DNA of 64,000 bases, taken from positions 3,100,001 to 3,164,000 of the forward strand of contig NZ_CP125942.1 in the NCBI RefSeq assembly GCF_039602135.1, in the 5' to 3' direction. The position numbers and the translations under genes were made by a program. How positions within the stretch are numbered: the first letter of the stretch is position 1; every line of letters begins with the position of its first letter. The notes under the pieces were generated by a model. It ran no database searches and was not told the DNA's origin. It worked only from the letters and a program-made list of their open reading frames with translations. This DNA comes from Glutamicibacter sp. B1 (GTDB lineage Bacteria > Actinomycetota > Actinomycetes > Actinomycetales > Micrococcaceae). Shown here piece after piece: positions 9,454 to 18,495 of the stretch.

Positions 9454-10449
9454 TTAGGTTCGCCGTAGGGAAAGTATTCTTTGCAGGATCACGAAGATCA
9501 GCAACAAAACACCGATAACGATCTTGGTCCACCAGGAACTGAGCGTTCCTTCAAAGGTGATGATCGTCTGGATCAGGCCCAAAACCATGACGCCAACCAC
9601 GGAGCCGAGCACAAATCCCATGCCGCCCACCAGCAGCGTTCCGCCAATCACCACGGCGGCAATCGCATCAAGTTCCATGCCGACACCGGTCAGTGCATAA
9701 CCGGAGCGGGAGAACATCGCGAAGAGAATGCCACCGAGTGAGGCGCAGGTTCCAGAAATGACATACACGGTGACCTTGGTGCGTGCCACGCGCAAACCCA
9801 TCAAGGTTGCTGAGCTTTCACCACCGCCGACGGCGTAGACCGTGCGGCCAAAGCGGGTGCGGTGCAAGATCCACCAGGCACAGGCGACCACGATCAGGGC
9901 GATGACCACCGCGGCGGTGATCCGCCAGCGTCCGGTGTTCAAGCCCCAGTTGGTGATGGCAATGAACCCTTCATCGCGGATCGGCACCGATTCCGGGGCG
10001 AAGATGAAGCAAAGCCCGCGGGCTAGGAACATTCCGGCCAGGGTCGCAACGAAGGGTTGCACGTCGAAGTATTGGATCATTACGCCCATGCCCAGACCGA
10101 TGATGGACCCGGCCAGCAGTGCGATCGGCAAGACGAGAATCAACGGAACACCGGCTTGTAGCAGGGTTGCTGTAATGACCGAGGATAGGGCCAAGACTGC
10201 ACCGACCGACAGGTCAATACCGCCGGTGAGAATAACGAAGGTCATTCCGGTGGCGAGGACGATCAGGTGCGCGTTGTTAATGAACAGGTTGGAGATGACA
10301 GCGGGTGAAAGGAAGTTCTCGTAGCGTACCCCGCCGATGACCAGCATCAACAGGAACACAATGATGGTGCCTAACACCGGAAGGTAGCGGCGATCGAGCG
10401 AGAGTTTGCGGGATGCACTCTTGGCGATGGTGGCGGTTGCGGTGCTCAT
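9454..10449 (-). CDS. Sugar ABC transporter permease (YjfF-like)
   Basis: A 331-residue inner-membrane protein of the ribose/galactofuranose permease family (BPD_transp_2). Hydrophobic segments cover most of the length; the conserved stretches LTGGIDLSVGAVLALSSV and AIAAVVIGGTLLVGGMG are typical of this family. Its ATG overlaps the stop of the preceding permease (ATGA), so the pair is translationally coupled. With the neighbouring permease it should form the membrane channel. The closest family pattern is YtfT/YjfF of the E. coli galactofuranose system; here the linked enzyme suggests furanose-form arabinose or arabino-oligosaccharides as cargo, which is inference. Confidence 0.88.
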   Translation of the reverse strand: MSTATATIAKSASRKLSLDRRYLPVLGTIIVFLLMLVIGGVRYENFLSPAVISNLFINNAHLIVLATGMTFVILTGGIDLSVGAVLALSSVITATLLQAGVPLILVLPIALLAGSIIGLGMGVMIQYFDVQPFVATLAGMFLARGLCFIFAPESVPIRDEGFIAITNWGLNTGRWRITAAVVIALIVVACAWWILHRTRFGRTVYAVGGGESSATLMGLRVARTKVTVYVISGTCASLGGILFAMFSRSGYALTGVGMELDAIAAVVIGGTLLVGGMGFVLGSVVGVMVLGLIQTIITFEGTLSSWWTKIVIGVLLLIFVILQRILSLRRT

Positions 10450-11468
10450 GCGGAAACCTCCTGGAAGCGACGGCGTTCACGTAGTCCGGCCAGCATGGTG
10501 CGCAAGCGGGTGGACATCATCAGGGTGACTGCGATGACCACGATGGCCTTGAAAAGCGAGGTCACCAGCGGGGAAATTCCCAAGACCGTAACGGTCAGGC
10601 TCAGGGTTGTAATGATCAGTACGCCGACCAGGGTGCCCGAGAGGTTGAACTTGCCACCGGCCAGTGAAGTTCCGCCGATGACTACTGCCAAGATGGCGTC
10701 CAGCTCGATAAAGAGTCCAGCGTTATTGGCGTCGGCGGCCATGGTGTTGGCCGCAAAAATCAGTCCGGCCAAACCTGAGAGCAGGGCGCACAGGGCGTAG
10801 ACGGTGAACACCAGGGTTTTTGATTTGACCCCGGCCAGTCGGCTAGCTTCGGGGTTGATTCCGACAGCTTCGAGCAGCATACCCAGTGCGGTGCGGCGGA
10901 CCAGCAGGGCCACCACGAGGTACACGCCGTAGGCGATGATGGCAGCAACGGGTAGTCCTAGGAGGAAGCCGGAGGCCAAAGTGCTAAAGGGTGCGCTGGC
11001 CACCGTGGTGATCTGACCATTGGTGATCAGCATGGCCACACCACGTCCGGCGGTCATCAGGATCAGGGTCGCGATGATGGGTTGGATGCCGAAGTTCGCG
11101 ACTAGCATGCCGTTAAAGCAGCCCAAGATGAAGCACAGTCCCAGGGCCACGATGATGGCGCCCAGTGCTGTCCCGACGGAGGCGGGGTGATCGGAGCTGG
11201 CGATAAAGGTCAGTGCTACGGCGCCGGCGATGGCCACCGTTGCGCCCACGGATAGGTCGATACCGCGGGTTGCGATGACCAGGGTCATGCCTAGGGAGAC
11301 CAGCAGTAGTGGCGCGCTATTGCGCAGAATGTCGATGGGTGCACCAAAGAGGTGTCCGTCCAATACGGTGATGCCCAAAATGTCTGGTCGTTTAATGGTG
11401 CAGGCGAGCAACAGTGCGGCCAGCGCGACCAACGGCCAGAACAGCCGGTGTTTATAGATGCGGGTCAT
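10446..11468 (-). CDS. Sugar ABC transporter permease (YtfT-like)
   Basis: A 340-residue membrane protein of the same family as its downstream partner but clearly diverged from it. It has the conserved ATRGIDLSVGATVAIAGAVA and LDAILAVVIGGTSLAGG segments and about eight to ten hydrophobic helices. The start overlaps the ATPase stop by ATGA. Two different permeases plus a double ATPase and a lipoprotein binding protein make a complete CUT2-type importer. Confidence 0.88.
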   Translation of the reverse strand: MTRIYKHRLFWPLVALAALLLACTIKRPDILGITVLDGHLFGAPIDILRNSAPLLLVSLGMTLVIATRGIDLSVGATVAIAGAVALTFIASSDHPASVGTALGAIIVALGLCFILGCFNGMLVANFGIQPIIATLILMTAGRGVAMLITNGQITTVASAPFSTLASGFLLGLPVAAIIAYGVYLVVALLVRRTALGMLLEAVGINPEASRLAGVKSKTLVFTVYALCALLSGLAGLIFAANTMAADANNAGLFIELDAILAVVIGGTSLAGGKFNLSGTLVGVLIITTLSLTVTVLGISPLVTSLFKAIVVIAVTLMMSTRLRTMLAGLRERRRFQEVSA

Positions 11469-13045
11469 TTCGTTTCTTCCCCAGTGGCGATGATTTCAAT
11501 GAGGCGTGGTACATCCACGTCAGGTGTCCTTGGAAGTTCGGCGACCTTGGCATGGTCTCGCATGACAACGATGCGGTCCGAAAGGCGCAGGACTTCTTCT
11601 AGTTCGGCGGAAATGAACACCAACGACATTCCTTGTTCGGCAAGTTCTGACACCAGGTTCATGATTTCGGTTTTGGCGCCAATGTCGATTCCACGTGTTG
11701 GTTCGTCGAGGATCAGTAGTTTGGGTGCGGTAGCCAACCAGCGTGCCAGCAAGACTTTTTGCTGGTTGCCTCCCGAGAGGTTTTTTAATAGTGCGTTGGG
11801 GTTTGCTGGTCGCACTCCCAGGGCCTTGATATAGGCATCAACGATCTGCGAAGCCTTGGTGGCTGGCAGTGGGCGGGTCCAGCCTCGGGCCGCTTGCAAT
11901 CCCAAGATGATGTTCTCGGCCACGCTCAAGTCCCCGACCACGCCCTCGCCTTTTCGGTCCTCAGAGGTGTAAGCGATCTTGTGTCCCAGGGCTTGGCGCG
12001 GGGTGCGCAGTTTGGTTTTCGCCCCGCCAAGTTGGATGGTTCCTTCGTCGGCTTTGTCGGCGCCGTAGAGCAGTCGGGCCAGTTCGGTACGGCCCGATCC
12101 CAAAAGCCCTGCCATGCCGATGACTTCGCCGGCGTACAGATCCAGGTTGAACGGTTGTACCGCACCTTTACGGCCCAAGCCCACAGCCTGTAGTAGTGGT
12201 TTTGCGTCTTCGGCGCGCGAATTATTGGTGTTTCGCGCTACCGCCTGGCCCACCTGGGCATCCGAGGTGCCGGCGATCATCAGGGACACCAATTCGCGTT
12301 GGGGCAGTTCACGGGTGAAGCGTTCTTGGACAAGTTTGCCGTTGCGCAGGATGGTGATGCGGTCCGAAACCGCATAAATCTGGTCGAGGAAGTGCGAGAC
12401 AAACAGGATGGCCACACCATCTTGGCGCAGTTGCCGCATGACGGTGAACAACTGCTGCACTTCGTCGGTATCCAGTGACGAGGTCGGTTCGTCGAGGATG
12501 AGAACCTTGGCGTCGACCACCATGGCGCGGCTGATCGCAACCAGTTGCTGGACGGCCAGTGAGTGGGACCCCAAGGAGCTACCTGGGTCGATATTCAGGC
12601 CCATCCTCTTGAGGAATACCGTGGCTTGGCGGCGCATGCTGCGCCAGTCCAGGCCACCGAAGCGTCGTGGCTCGTTGCCGAGCATGATGTTTTCGGCGAC
12701 GGTGAGGTTGGTGCAGAGATTTACTTCTTGATACACCGTGGAGATGCCGTGTTCGCGGGCATTTGCCGGTCCATTAAAACGGGTTGAGGTGCCATTGACC
12801 GTGATGCTTCCACCAGAAAGGGAGTTCACTCCGGTCAGCGCTTTAATCAGGGTAGATTTTCCTGCGCCGTTTTCTCCCATAAGGGCATGGATTTCACCAG
12901 GAAATAGTCGGAAATCAACGTTATCCAGCGCTTTGACACCGGGAAATTCTACTGAAATTCCGGTCATCTGAACCACCGGATGGGTTGCTTGAGGTTCGGG
13001 AGCATCGGCGGTGCTGGGCCGTTGCTGAGGTTCTGATGCGATCAT
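11465..13045 (-). CDS. Sugar ABC transporter ATP-binding protein (YtfR-like, double ATPase)
   Basis: A CUT2-type ATPase of about 526 residues with two fused nucleotide-binding domains. The first has Walker A GENGAGKST and Walker B VLILDEPTSSLD; the second has the modified GLLGSGRTELARLLYG loop usual for the C-terminal half, the signature LSGGNQQKVLLARWLA and LLILDEPTRGID. ATG at 13045 is preferred because a GAGG site sits 7 bases before it; the ATG at 13051 is too close to that site. An 80-base gap with a hairpin separates it from the binding-protein gene. Confidence 0.9.
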   Translation of the reverse strand: MIASEPQQRPSTADAPEPQATHPVVQMTGISVEFPGVKALDNVDFRLFPGEIHALMGENGAGKSTLIKALTGVNSLSGGSITVNGTSTRFNGPANAREHGISTVYQEVNLCTNLTVAENIMLGNEPRRFGGLDWRSMRRQATVFLKRMGLNIDPGSSLGSHSLAVQQLVAISRAMVVDAKVLILDEPTSSLDTDEVQQLFTVMRQLRQDGVAILFVSHFLDQIYAVSDRITILRNGKLVQERFTRELPQRELVSLMIAGTSDAQVGQAVARNTNNSRAEDAKPLLQAVGLGRKGAVQPFNLDLYAGEVIGMAGLLGSGRTELARLLYGADKADEGTIQLGGAKTKLRTPRQALGHKIAYTSEDRKGEGVVGDLSVAENIILGLQAARGWTRPLPATKASQIVDAYIKALGVRPANPNALLKNLSGGNQQKVLLARWLATAPKLLILDEPTRGIDIGAKTEIMNLVSELAEQGMSLVFISAELEEVLRLSDRIVVMRDHAKVAELPRTPDVDVPRLIEIIATGEETK

Positions 13046-13087
13046 TAACATGCCTCTATGGGTGCGTGAACTGCCACTTAGTGATGA

Positions 13088-13117
13088 GCCGGCGCACGGT
13101 AAAAACCGTCCGCCGGC
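13088..13117 (-). terminator. Intra-operon hairpin after the binding-protein gene
   Basis: Arms 13088-13100 and 13105-13117 pair over 13 bp with one mismatch around an AAAA loop. It lies between the binding-protein stop and the ATPase start, where such hairpins commonly keep the binding protein in excess over the membrane components. Confidence 0.6.
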
Positions 13118-13133
13118 TTGAGTGTTTTAGCGA

Positions 13134-14126
13134 TTAGTACTTGCGATCTGGCAAGGCCTTTTCGGCTTCTTCCTGGGTGAAGGCGGCGTCTTCAACGACG
13201 ATGCGCTTCTCCACCGATTCACCGGCTACGACCTTCTTGGCAACTTCTGCCAGGTCTGCACCGAGCAGCGGGTTGCATTCAACGATGTAGTTGATCTTGC
13301 CGTCAGCCAGTGCCTGCATGCCGTCCTTGACTGCGTCGATGGTGACGATCTTGATGTCTTCGCCTGGCTTCTTACCTGCTGCTTCGATAGCTTCGATAGC
13401 GCCTAGGCCCATGTCATCGTTGTGGGCAAAAACGAGGTCGATGTCATCGTGCGAGTTCAGGAAGCCTTCCATAACCTGCTTGCCACCGGCACGAGTGAAG
13501 TCACCGGTCTGGGAGTCCACAACCTTGATATCGGTGCCAGCGATGGCCTTTTCGAATCCTTCCTTACGGTCGATAGCTGGAGCAGAACCGGTGGTGCCCT
13601 GCAGCTCGACGACCTTCAGTTCCTCATCCTTGAAGTTATCGGCCACCCACTGACCAGCGCGCTGGCCTTCTTCGACGAAGTCAGAACCGATAAATGACTC
13701 ATAGAGGGAGTCATCTGCGGTGTCTACCGCACGGTCGGTGAGGATCACTGGGATGTTGGCGTTCTTTGCTTCCTGAAGCACAGCGTCCCAACCGGTCTCA
13801 ACCACTGGCGAGAATGCCAGGACGTCAACGCCCTGGGCGATGTAGGAGCGTAGGGCCTGAATCTGGTTTTCTTGCTTCTGCTGAGCATCGGAGAAGCTGA
13901 GCTTGAACCCGTTCTCTTCGGTCAGTGTGTCTTGGATGTCCTTGGTGTTAGCTGCACGCCAGCCAGATTCGGCGCCTACCTGGGAGAAGCCGATAGCGAT
14001 GGTGTCGGAGCCCGAACCGTTATCAGCTGATTCGCTGGATGATGAGCCCGAGCATGCGCTCAGTGCAGCCATCGCGGCAACGGAGAGCGTTGCAATTCCT
14101 GCGCGTAAAAAGGTCTTTCGCTTCAT
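13134..14126 (-). CDS. Sugar ABC transporter substrate-binding lipoprotein (YtfQ-like)
   Basis: A 330-residue periplasmic-binding-type lipoprotein. The signal peptide ends in the lipobox LSAC with the acylated cysteine at residue 25, followed by a Ser-rich linker. The body has the LacI/ribose-binding fold (IAIGFSQVGAESGWR, IPVILTDRAVD, AHNDDMGLGAIEAIEAAG), the AESGWR segment being typical of YtfQ-type galactofuranose binders. The start at 14126 has AAGGACAT upstream; the frame extends to 14204 without a ribosome site. It is the first gene of the arabinoside operon, and a LacI-type operator lies 79 bases upstream of the start. Confidence 0.9.
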   Translation of the reverse strand: MKRKTFLRAGIATLSVAAMAALSACSGSSSSESADNGSGSDTIAIGFSQVGAESGWRAANTKDIQDTLTEENGFKLSFSDAQQKQENQIQALRSYIAQGVDVLAFSPVVETGWDAVLQEAKNANIPVILTDRAVDTADDSLYESFIGSDFVEEGQRAGQWVADNFKDEELKVVELQGTTGSAPAIDRKEGFEKAIAGTDIKVVDSQTGDFTRAGGKQVMEGFLNSHDDIDLVFAHNDDMGLGAIEAIEAAGKKPGEDIKIVTIDAVKDGMQALADGKINYIVECNPLLGADLAEVAKKVVAGESVEKRIVVEDAAFTQEEAEKALPDRKY

Positions 14127-14204
14127 TGAGATGTCCTTCTCGTGGGTCCCCGCCGACTGTCGAGTGAATTGTTCCGACTGCGGGATACATGTGTCGGTGC
14201 TCAC

Positions 14205-14222
14205 AATGTTAGCGCTAACATT
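14205..14222. promoter_or_regulatory. LacI-family operator upstream of the sugar transporter operon
   Basis: AATGTTAGCGCTAACATT is a perfect 18-bp palindrome with the central CG step typical of LacI/GalR operators and the TGTTAGCGCTAACA core common in actinobacterial sugar operons. It sits in the promoter region of the binding-protein gene. No LacI gene is present in this window. Confidence 0.8.
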
Positions 14223-14599
14223 TTGGACTGGGAAGAGGTCTAGAGAATTTTCTTTTATGTTAATTTCTTCGCAGAAAAATATGGCGGCAGAGAATTATCT
14301 CCCACCCACTAGGAGATCTAGCGGAAAGATTTGTTTTCTGAGCATCGTAATCCAAGAATCCCACTCTTTATTGGAGACTTCATTGCCAGAAAAAGTATTC
14401 TTTATTCGCATGAACGAGAAGATTGAGTCTCTGGTTCATCACTTGATACCAATGCCTTTGAATCGGCGTCTTTTGCCCCCAAATACATGATGACTCCCCA
14501 CAATCACCGTGCGACCGTTTTCCAAGGCAGCATAAATAGCCTGAGATACATGTCAACAGTTAGCGCCAACATTGCCGCTCACCGTGCCACACTGGGTGA
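14223..14599. other. Intergenic region between transporter operon and DUF456 gene
   Basis: About 375 bases, visibly AT-richer than the flanking genes. It holds the divergent promoter region, one clear operator at its left edge (14205-14222) and one related site near its right edge (14556-14573). An open frame crosses from the binding-protein gene into it but lacks a ribosome site and looks antisense to real coding. I see no RNA gene. Confidence 0.6.
14556..14573. promoter_or_regulatory. Second LacI-type operator-like site
   Basis: ACAGTTAGCGCCAACATT matches the 14205 operator at 15 of 18 positions around the same GCGC centre. The two centres are about 350 bases apart, a distance compatible with looping, and this site lies 27 bases before the DUF456 start. 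Confidence 0.55.
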
Positions 14600-15100
14600 G
14601 TGGATACACAGATTATTTACACGATTCTTGCTGGGATACTGCTAGTTATTTCGGCCTTGGGCACGATTTTTCCGGTGCTCCCAGGATCGTTGCTGACCAT
14701 CGGCACGTTACTGGCGTGGGGCTGGTTACTCGGCTCGACGGCGTCGTGGTGGACTGCTGGCATCGGCATGGCCATTGCCCTCGCGGGATGGTCGGCTTCG
14801 GCGGTACTCACCGGAAGGAAACTCAAGGAGCATCAGGTTCCCAAGGGCTCCATCCTCTTTGCTGTTATCGGTGCCATCGCTGGGGCGTTTATCATCCCGG
14901 TTGTAGGACTTTTTATCGGTTTCGCAGTGGGGCTTTTCGCTGGTGAAAGCGTACGACGTCGAGAACTCTCCGGTGCATTCAGCTCATCATGGGCAGCCCT
15001 GAAGGCGCTGGGACTTGGGATTGTGGTGGAGTTCGGATGCGTTCTACTCGCCTCATCGGTGTGGGTGATCGGTCTAATCACCCACTTCGCCACCCGTTAG
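14600..15100 (+). CDS. DUF456 domain-containing membrane protein
   Basis: A 166-residue protein with about four to five hydrophobic helices rich in glycine (LVISALGTIFPVLPGSLL, AIAGAFIIPVVGLFIGFAVGLF), the pattern of DUF456 proteins, whose function is not known. A stop codon directly precedes the GTG start at 14600, so the start cannot be further upstream. Single gene on the plus strand; it ends four bases past the end of the convergent response-regulator gene, so the two tails overlap. Confidence 0.75.
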   Translation: MDTQIIYTILAGILLVISALGTIFPVLPGSLLTIGTLLAWGWLLGSTASWWTAGIGMAIALAGWSASAVLTGRKLKEHQVPKGSILFAVIGAIAGAFIIPVVGLFIGFAVGLFAGESVRRRELSGAFSSSWAALKALGLGIVVEFGCVLLASSVWVIGLITHFATR

Positions 15101-15702
15101 ATCCACCCCTGTTCGCGAGCTTTTCGGGCAGCTTCAATCCGATTCGCGGTATTCGTTTTGCCGATGGCGTTTGATAGGTGGTTGCGTACGGTCCCCACGG
15201 ACAGATGCACCAAAGCAGCGATACGCGAGACCGGTGCACCACTGGCCGCATGAGCCAAAATCTCACGTTCACGATCGGTCAACGGATTGCGCTGAGTTTC
15301 AACGCTAAGCATTGCTCGTTGCGGATCAATGATCTTATCCCCGGCGTACACCTTACGGATTGCCGAGACCAAGTCCTCTGGCGGCGCATCCTTAACGAGG
15401 AAACCACTAGCCCCAGCTTCAAAAGCCTGCCGAAAATATCCAGGACGATCAAAGGTGGTCAAGACCAGCACTTTCACTTCGGGGTGGGTCTGGCTCAGCT
15501 GCTGCGCAAGACTCAATCCATCAAGCCGAGGCATCTGAATATCCACCAGAGCAACATCCACTTTGTGCAAGGCTAGGGCTGAGGGCACCTCATCGCCATC
15601 GGCACATTGAGCGACAACTTCAAGGTCGACTTCCAGATTCAGCAATGCCGCCAGTGCGCTACGCACCAAATGTTGATCGTCAGCGATCAATACCCTAATC
15701 AC
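15097..15702 (-). CDS. LuxR/NarL-family response regulator
   Basis: A 201-residue two-domain regulator. The receiver has the acidic pair in VLIADDQH, the phosphoacceptor aspartate in VALVDIQMPRLDG (about residue 54), and the lysine in GFLVKDAPPEDL. The C-terminal LuxR helix-turn-helix is NPLTDREREILAHAASG ... VHLSVGTVRNHLSN. It is the last gene of an operon ABC ATPase, permease, kinase, regulator, with a 4-base overlap with the kinase. Probably controls that operon through the palindromes at 18540-18569. Confidence 0.92.
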   Translation of the reverse strand: MIRVLIADDQHLVRSALAALLNLEVDLEVVAQCADGDEVPSALALHKVDVALVDIQMPRLDGLSLAQQLSQTHPEVKVLVLTTFDRPGYFRQAFEAGASGFLVKDAPPEDLVSAIRKVYAGDKIIDPQRAMLSVETQRNPLTDREREILAHAASGAPVSRIAALVHLSVGTVRNHLSNAIGKTNTANRIEAARKAREQGWI

Positions 15703-16829
15703 TGAGTCTCCTGTGAGTTGCCGTCAAAAGTCAGTTGGACCCGGGTGCCACCTAGTGATGAAGCTTCAACCGTTGCGGTGGCGCCGATTTGTTTGGCTCT
15801 TTCTTGCATTCCCCTGATCCCGTGGCCTGCCTCGCTGACACCCAATCCGTCTCCGTCATCGTCGATGCCTACGAAGGATTTATCAAAAACTATACGCAGC
15901 GAACTGGCGTGTGCATGGCGTAAGACGTTGGTGAGCGCTTCGCGCAAGATCCATGCGGTATGCGAGCGCCATCGCACAGGGATTGAAGCCGGGTCTCCCA
16001 CCACGGTGAAATTCAGATCATTGTCTTGGCAAGCTCTTCGCAACTCGGCAAGTTCCGCCTCAAGATCCTGCCGATTCAGCCCCTGAACTGTGGTTCGTAC
16101 AGAGTCCAAGGCCTGCACTGCCAAGTCGGATAACTGCTGCATTTCCGTGCGAGCACGATCGTATTCTTGGGCATCGAGCAATCGCATGGCTAGCTGCGCT
16201 TTAAGGTTGAGCGCAGTTAACGAATGCCCAATTCCGTCATGAACATCGCGGGCAACTCGCTCTTGTTCGGCAACGAGCAGATAGTCGGCGCGCATTTCTT
16301 CGGCTGCTACACCCCGAGTAATTGCTTCCACGGTAATCACGTAGACGACCATCAGAACAAAATTTAGTCCGATGATAAACAGCGCATCAATGAACTGACC
16401 AAGCAGCAATGGCAGCAAGAGACAGATCAACACGGCCCCGGCGTAGGTCGCTATGGTCCAGGGCCTGGTCAACAGGAAAGCCGCGAACGAGGTGATAAAC
16501 GGAATGAGGCTCAGGGCACCAATTCCTGTAGCGATCATCGCAAGCAGAAGAATCAGTATCAACACCGCGAAACTGATCAGTGCCGGAATCTGCTTGGTGC
16601 CGCCTTGTCCCACAGCCCACGAGTATTTGGCGTAAGCGTGCAGATACACCGCGGCAAAAACTGCCACAAGCATGAGCCCGGCAACTCGCACCGGCTCCGG
16701 GTATGGGTTGTTGATCAAGTCCAAAATCGGGAAGATCAAGAAGACAACCCACACCCCAGACATGAGCCAGCCCCAGCGATTCCAGAACTGTTGCTCATCC
16801 TCTAGAGCGCTGGGCTGGCATCTACTCAT
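15699..16829 (-). CDS. Two-component sensor histidine kinase (NarL-partner type)
   Basis: A 376-residue membrane kinase. The first 190 residues hold about five hydrophobic helices and no recognisable extracellular sensor domain, so signal is probably read in the membrane or through the ABC transporter. The phosphoacceptor histidine is in ERVARDVHDGIGHSL; the HATPase_c domain follows with ILREALTNVLRHAHAS and GIDDDGDGLGVSEAGHGIRGM. The ATG at 16829 overlaps the permease stop (ATGA), which fixes the start; the open frame reaches 16889. Confidence 0.9.
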   Translation of the reverse strand: MSRCQPSALEDEQQFWNRWGWLMSGVWVVFLIFPILDLINNPYPEPVRVAGLMLVAVFAAVYLHAYAKYSWAVGQGGTKQIPALISFAVLILILLLAMIATGIGALSLIPFITSFAAFLLTRPWTIATYAGAVLICLLLPLLLGQFIDALFIIGLNFVLMVVYVITVEAITRGVAAEEMRADYLLVAEQERVARDVHDGIGHSLTALNLKAQLAMRLLDAQEYDRARTEMQQLSDLAVQALDSVRTTVQGLNRQDLEAELAELRRACQDNDLNFTVVGDPASIPVRWRSHTAWILREALTNVLRHAHASSLRIVFDKSFVGIDDDGDGLGVSEAGHGIRGMQERAKQIGATATVEASSLGGTRVQLTFDGNSQETQ

Positions 16830-17581
16830 TGACGTGCTTTGGCCCTGCGCGTAGCGAGTACCGCAAAGACTGCGAAGATCATTGCCCATAGCACTAGATT
16901 AGTTGTCATCATCCACATTGGGTCCGGAGCCATCTCAGTTCCTTCCGGAATATCTTTGAGCAACGGGTAACGGGCCAAGGCGACGTAGCCAAACATCGGC
17001 GTAAACCGGGCGATATCAAGCATGGTTCCTTCCAGAGGCATAAACACATTTCCGAAGAAGGCGAAGAACACCATGAGCCCCGTCGCCAGGCCCAATGCAG
17101 ATTCGGACTTGAAAGCCATACCCACGCCAATGCCGTAGCAAGCAAAGACCATGGCACCGATCAAGATGATCAGATAGCTAACGCCCCAAATCCACGACTC
17201 GTTCACCGTGGCCCCGGTCAGTGCTCCCAAGGCGAAAACGATGGCGGCAGATACACCTGCAACGGTGGCAGCAACGATCATCTTGCTTCCAACAAACACG
17301 GCTGGCGGCATCTTAGTTATGGCAATCTGCCGGCCCCAACCCTGCATGGTTTCAGTGGCTACGGTTCCCGCGATGGACACCGTGCTGACGGCCGCACCAT
17401 AGGCGGCCATGGAGATCATGAGATAAAACTTGACGTTTCCCGCTCCCAAATCTGATTCCGTGTAGCTAGGAATATTGCCAAAAAGGATATACATGGCCGC
17501 CGGGAGGAGTAGAGCAAAAACAAGGTTGTATCCATCGCGAAAGTGCCGAGCAAATTCAACTTGGATATAGGTTGCCATCAT
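16826..17581 (-). CDS. ABC-2 type transporter permease
   Basis: A 251-residue membrane protein with six hydrophobic helices in the ABC-2 pattern: a short cytoplasmic start, a first helix YNLVFALLLPAAMYILFG, and a final helix before a basic tail. Coupled by ATGA overlaps to both the ATPase upstream and the kinase downstream. Systems of this layout often export antibiotics, lipids or peptides and are regulated by the linked kinase; the cargo here is unknown. Confidence 0.87.
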   Translation of the reverse strand: MMATYIQVEFARHFRDGYNLVFALLLPAAMYILFGNIPSYTESDLGAGNVKFYLMISMAAYGAAVSTVSIAGTVATETMQGWGRQIAITKMPPAVFVGSKMIVAATVAGVSAAIVFALGALTGATVNESWIWGVSYLIILIGAMVFACYGIGVGMAFKSESALGLATGLMVFFAFFGNVFMPLEGTMLDIARFTPMFGYVALARYPLLKDIPEGTEMAPDPMWMMTTNLVLWAMIFAVFAVLATRRAKARQ

Positions 17582-18495
17582 GATGCGTCCTTGGTGAGTT
17601 GAATGAAAGCGTCTTCTAGGCTGGGGGAAGAGATTTCGATGTCTCGGCCCCGGTACTGTTGCAAGAGAGCTAGGGCGAACTGGTCAGAGTCGGTGCACTG
17701 GAAGTGATATCGCAGTCCCTGTTGTTCGGTCAGCACGATGGACTCATCAAATCCCAGGGCTTGTTGGGCATCGGCTTCAGAACAGAAAGTGGCGCTGATG
17801 GATCTGCCGTTGATCAAATGCCGCAATTCTTCGGTGGCTCCGTCGGCAACGATTCTTCCCTGACTCATCAGCACGGTACGTTCGGCGAAGGCCTGTGCTT
17901 CTTCGAGATAGTGCGTGGCAAAGATGATAGTTCGGCCGCCCGTTGCTTCGGCGCGCATCGTTTGCCAGAAGTCACGGCGGGCCATCACATCCATACCAGC
18001 CGTGGGCTCGTCCAAGATCAGTACATCTGGATCCGGCAAAAGAGCGAGGGCAAATTTGATGCGTTGCTGCTCTCCCCCGGAGCACTTACCCACCCTTCGT
18101 TTTGCGATTTTTGTGAGTCCGGTGCGCTCCATGACCTCTCGGACACGGTCGGCTCGTCCGTGCATCGTTCCGATGACCTTGACGGTTTCTTGCACCGTCA
18201 AATCGCGTAAGAGTCCACCGGTTTGCAGGACCGCTGATACTTGGCCGGAAGATATAGCTTGGCGCGGAGATTGTCCTAAAACGTGCACTGTTCCCGCGGA
18301 GGGCTGGGTCAGTCCGAGGATCATGTCCACCGTGGTGGTCTTTCCAGCCCCGTTGGGCCCGAGTAACGCTACGATTTGTCCTTGGGCAATCTGCAGGTTG
18401 ATCCCTTTGACTGCCTCAACTTTGGCGTGTTTAGCAACAAATGTTTTCTTCACTGTCGACAGCGATATGGCGTCGGTTTTCATCAGCGTTTCCAT
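17578..18495 (-). CDS. ABC transporter ATP-binding protein
   Basis: A 305-residue ATPase of the CcmA/DrrA type. Walker A is GPNGAGKTTTVDM, the signature is CSGGEQQRIKFALAL (first residue C in place of L), Walker B is VLILDEPTAGMD, and the H-loop is IIFATHYLEEA. A C-terminal 80-residue domain follows, as in DrrA-like exporters. First gene of the four-gene exporter/two-component operon. ATG at 18495 or the in-frame ATG at 18483 could be the start. Confidence 0.9.
   Translation of the reverse strand: METLMKTDAISLSTVKKTFVAKHAKVEAVKGINLQIAQGQIVALLGPNGAGKTTTVDMILGLTQPSAGTVHVLGQSPRQAISSGQVSAVLQTGGLLRDLTVQETVKVIGTMHGRADRVREVMERTGLTKIAKRRVGKCSGGEQQRIKFALALLPDPDVLILDEPTAGMDVMARRDFWQTMRAEATGGRTIIFATHYLEEAQAFAERTVLMSQGRIVADGATEELRHLINGRSISATFCSEADAQQALGFDESIVLTEQQGLRYHFQCTDSDQFALALLQQYRGRDIEISSPSLEDAFIQLTKDAS

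Noticed and set aside
13903..14490. A 195-codon plus-strand frame crossing into the intergenic region
   Set aside because: Antisense to the binding protein for most of its length, no ribosome site, low-complexity composition.
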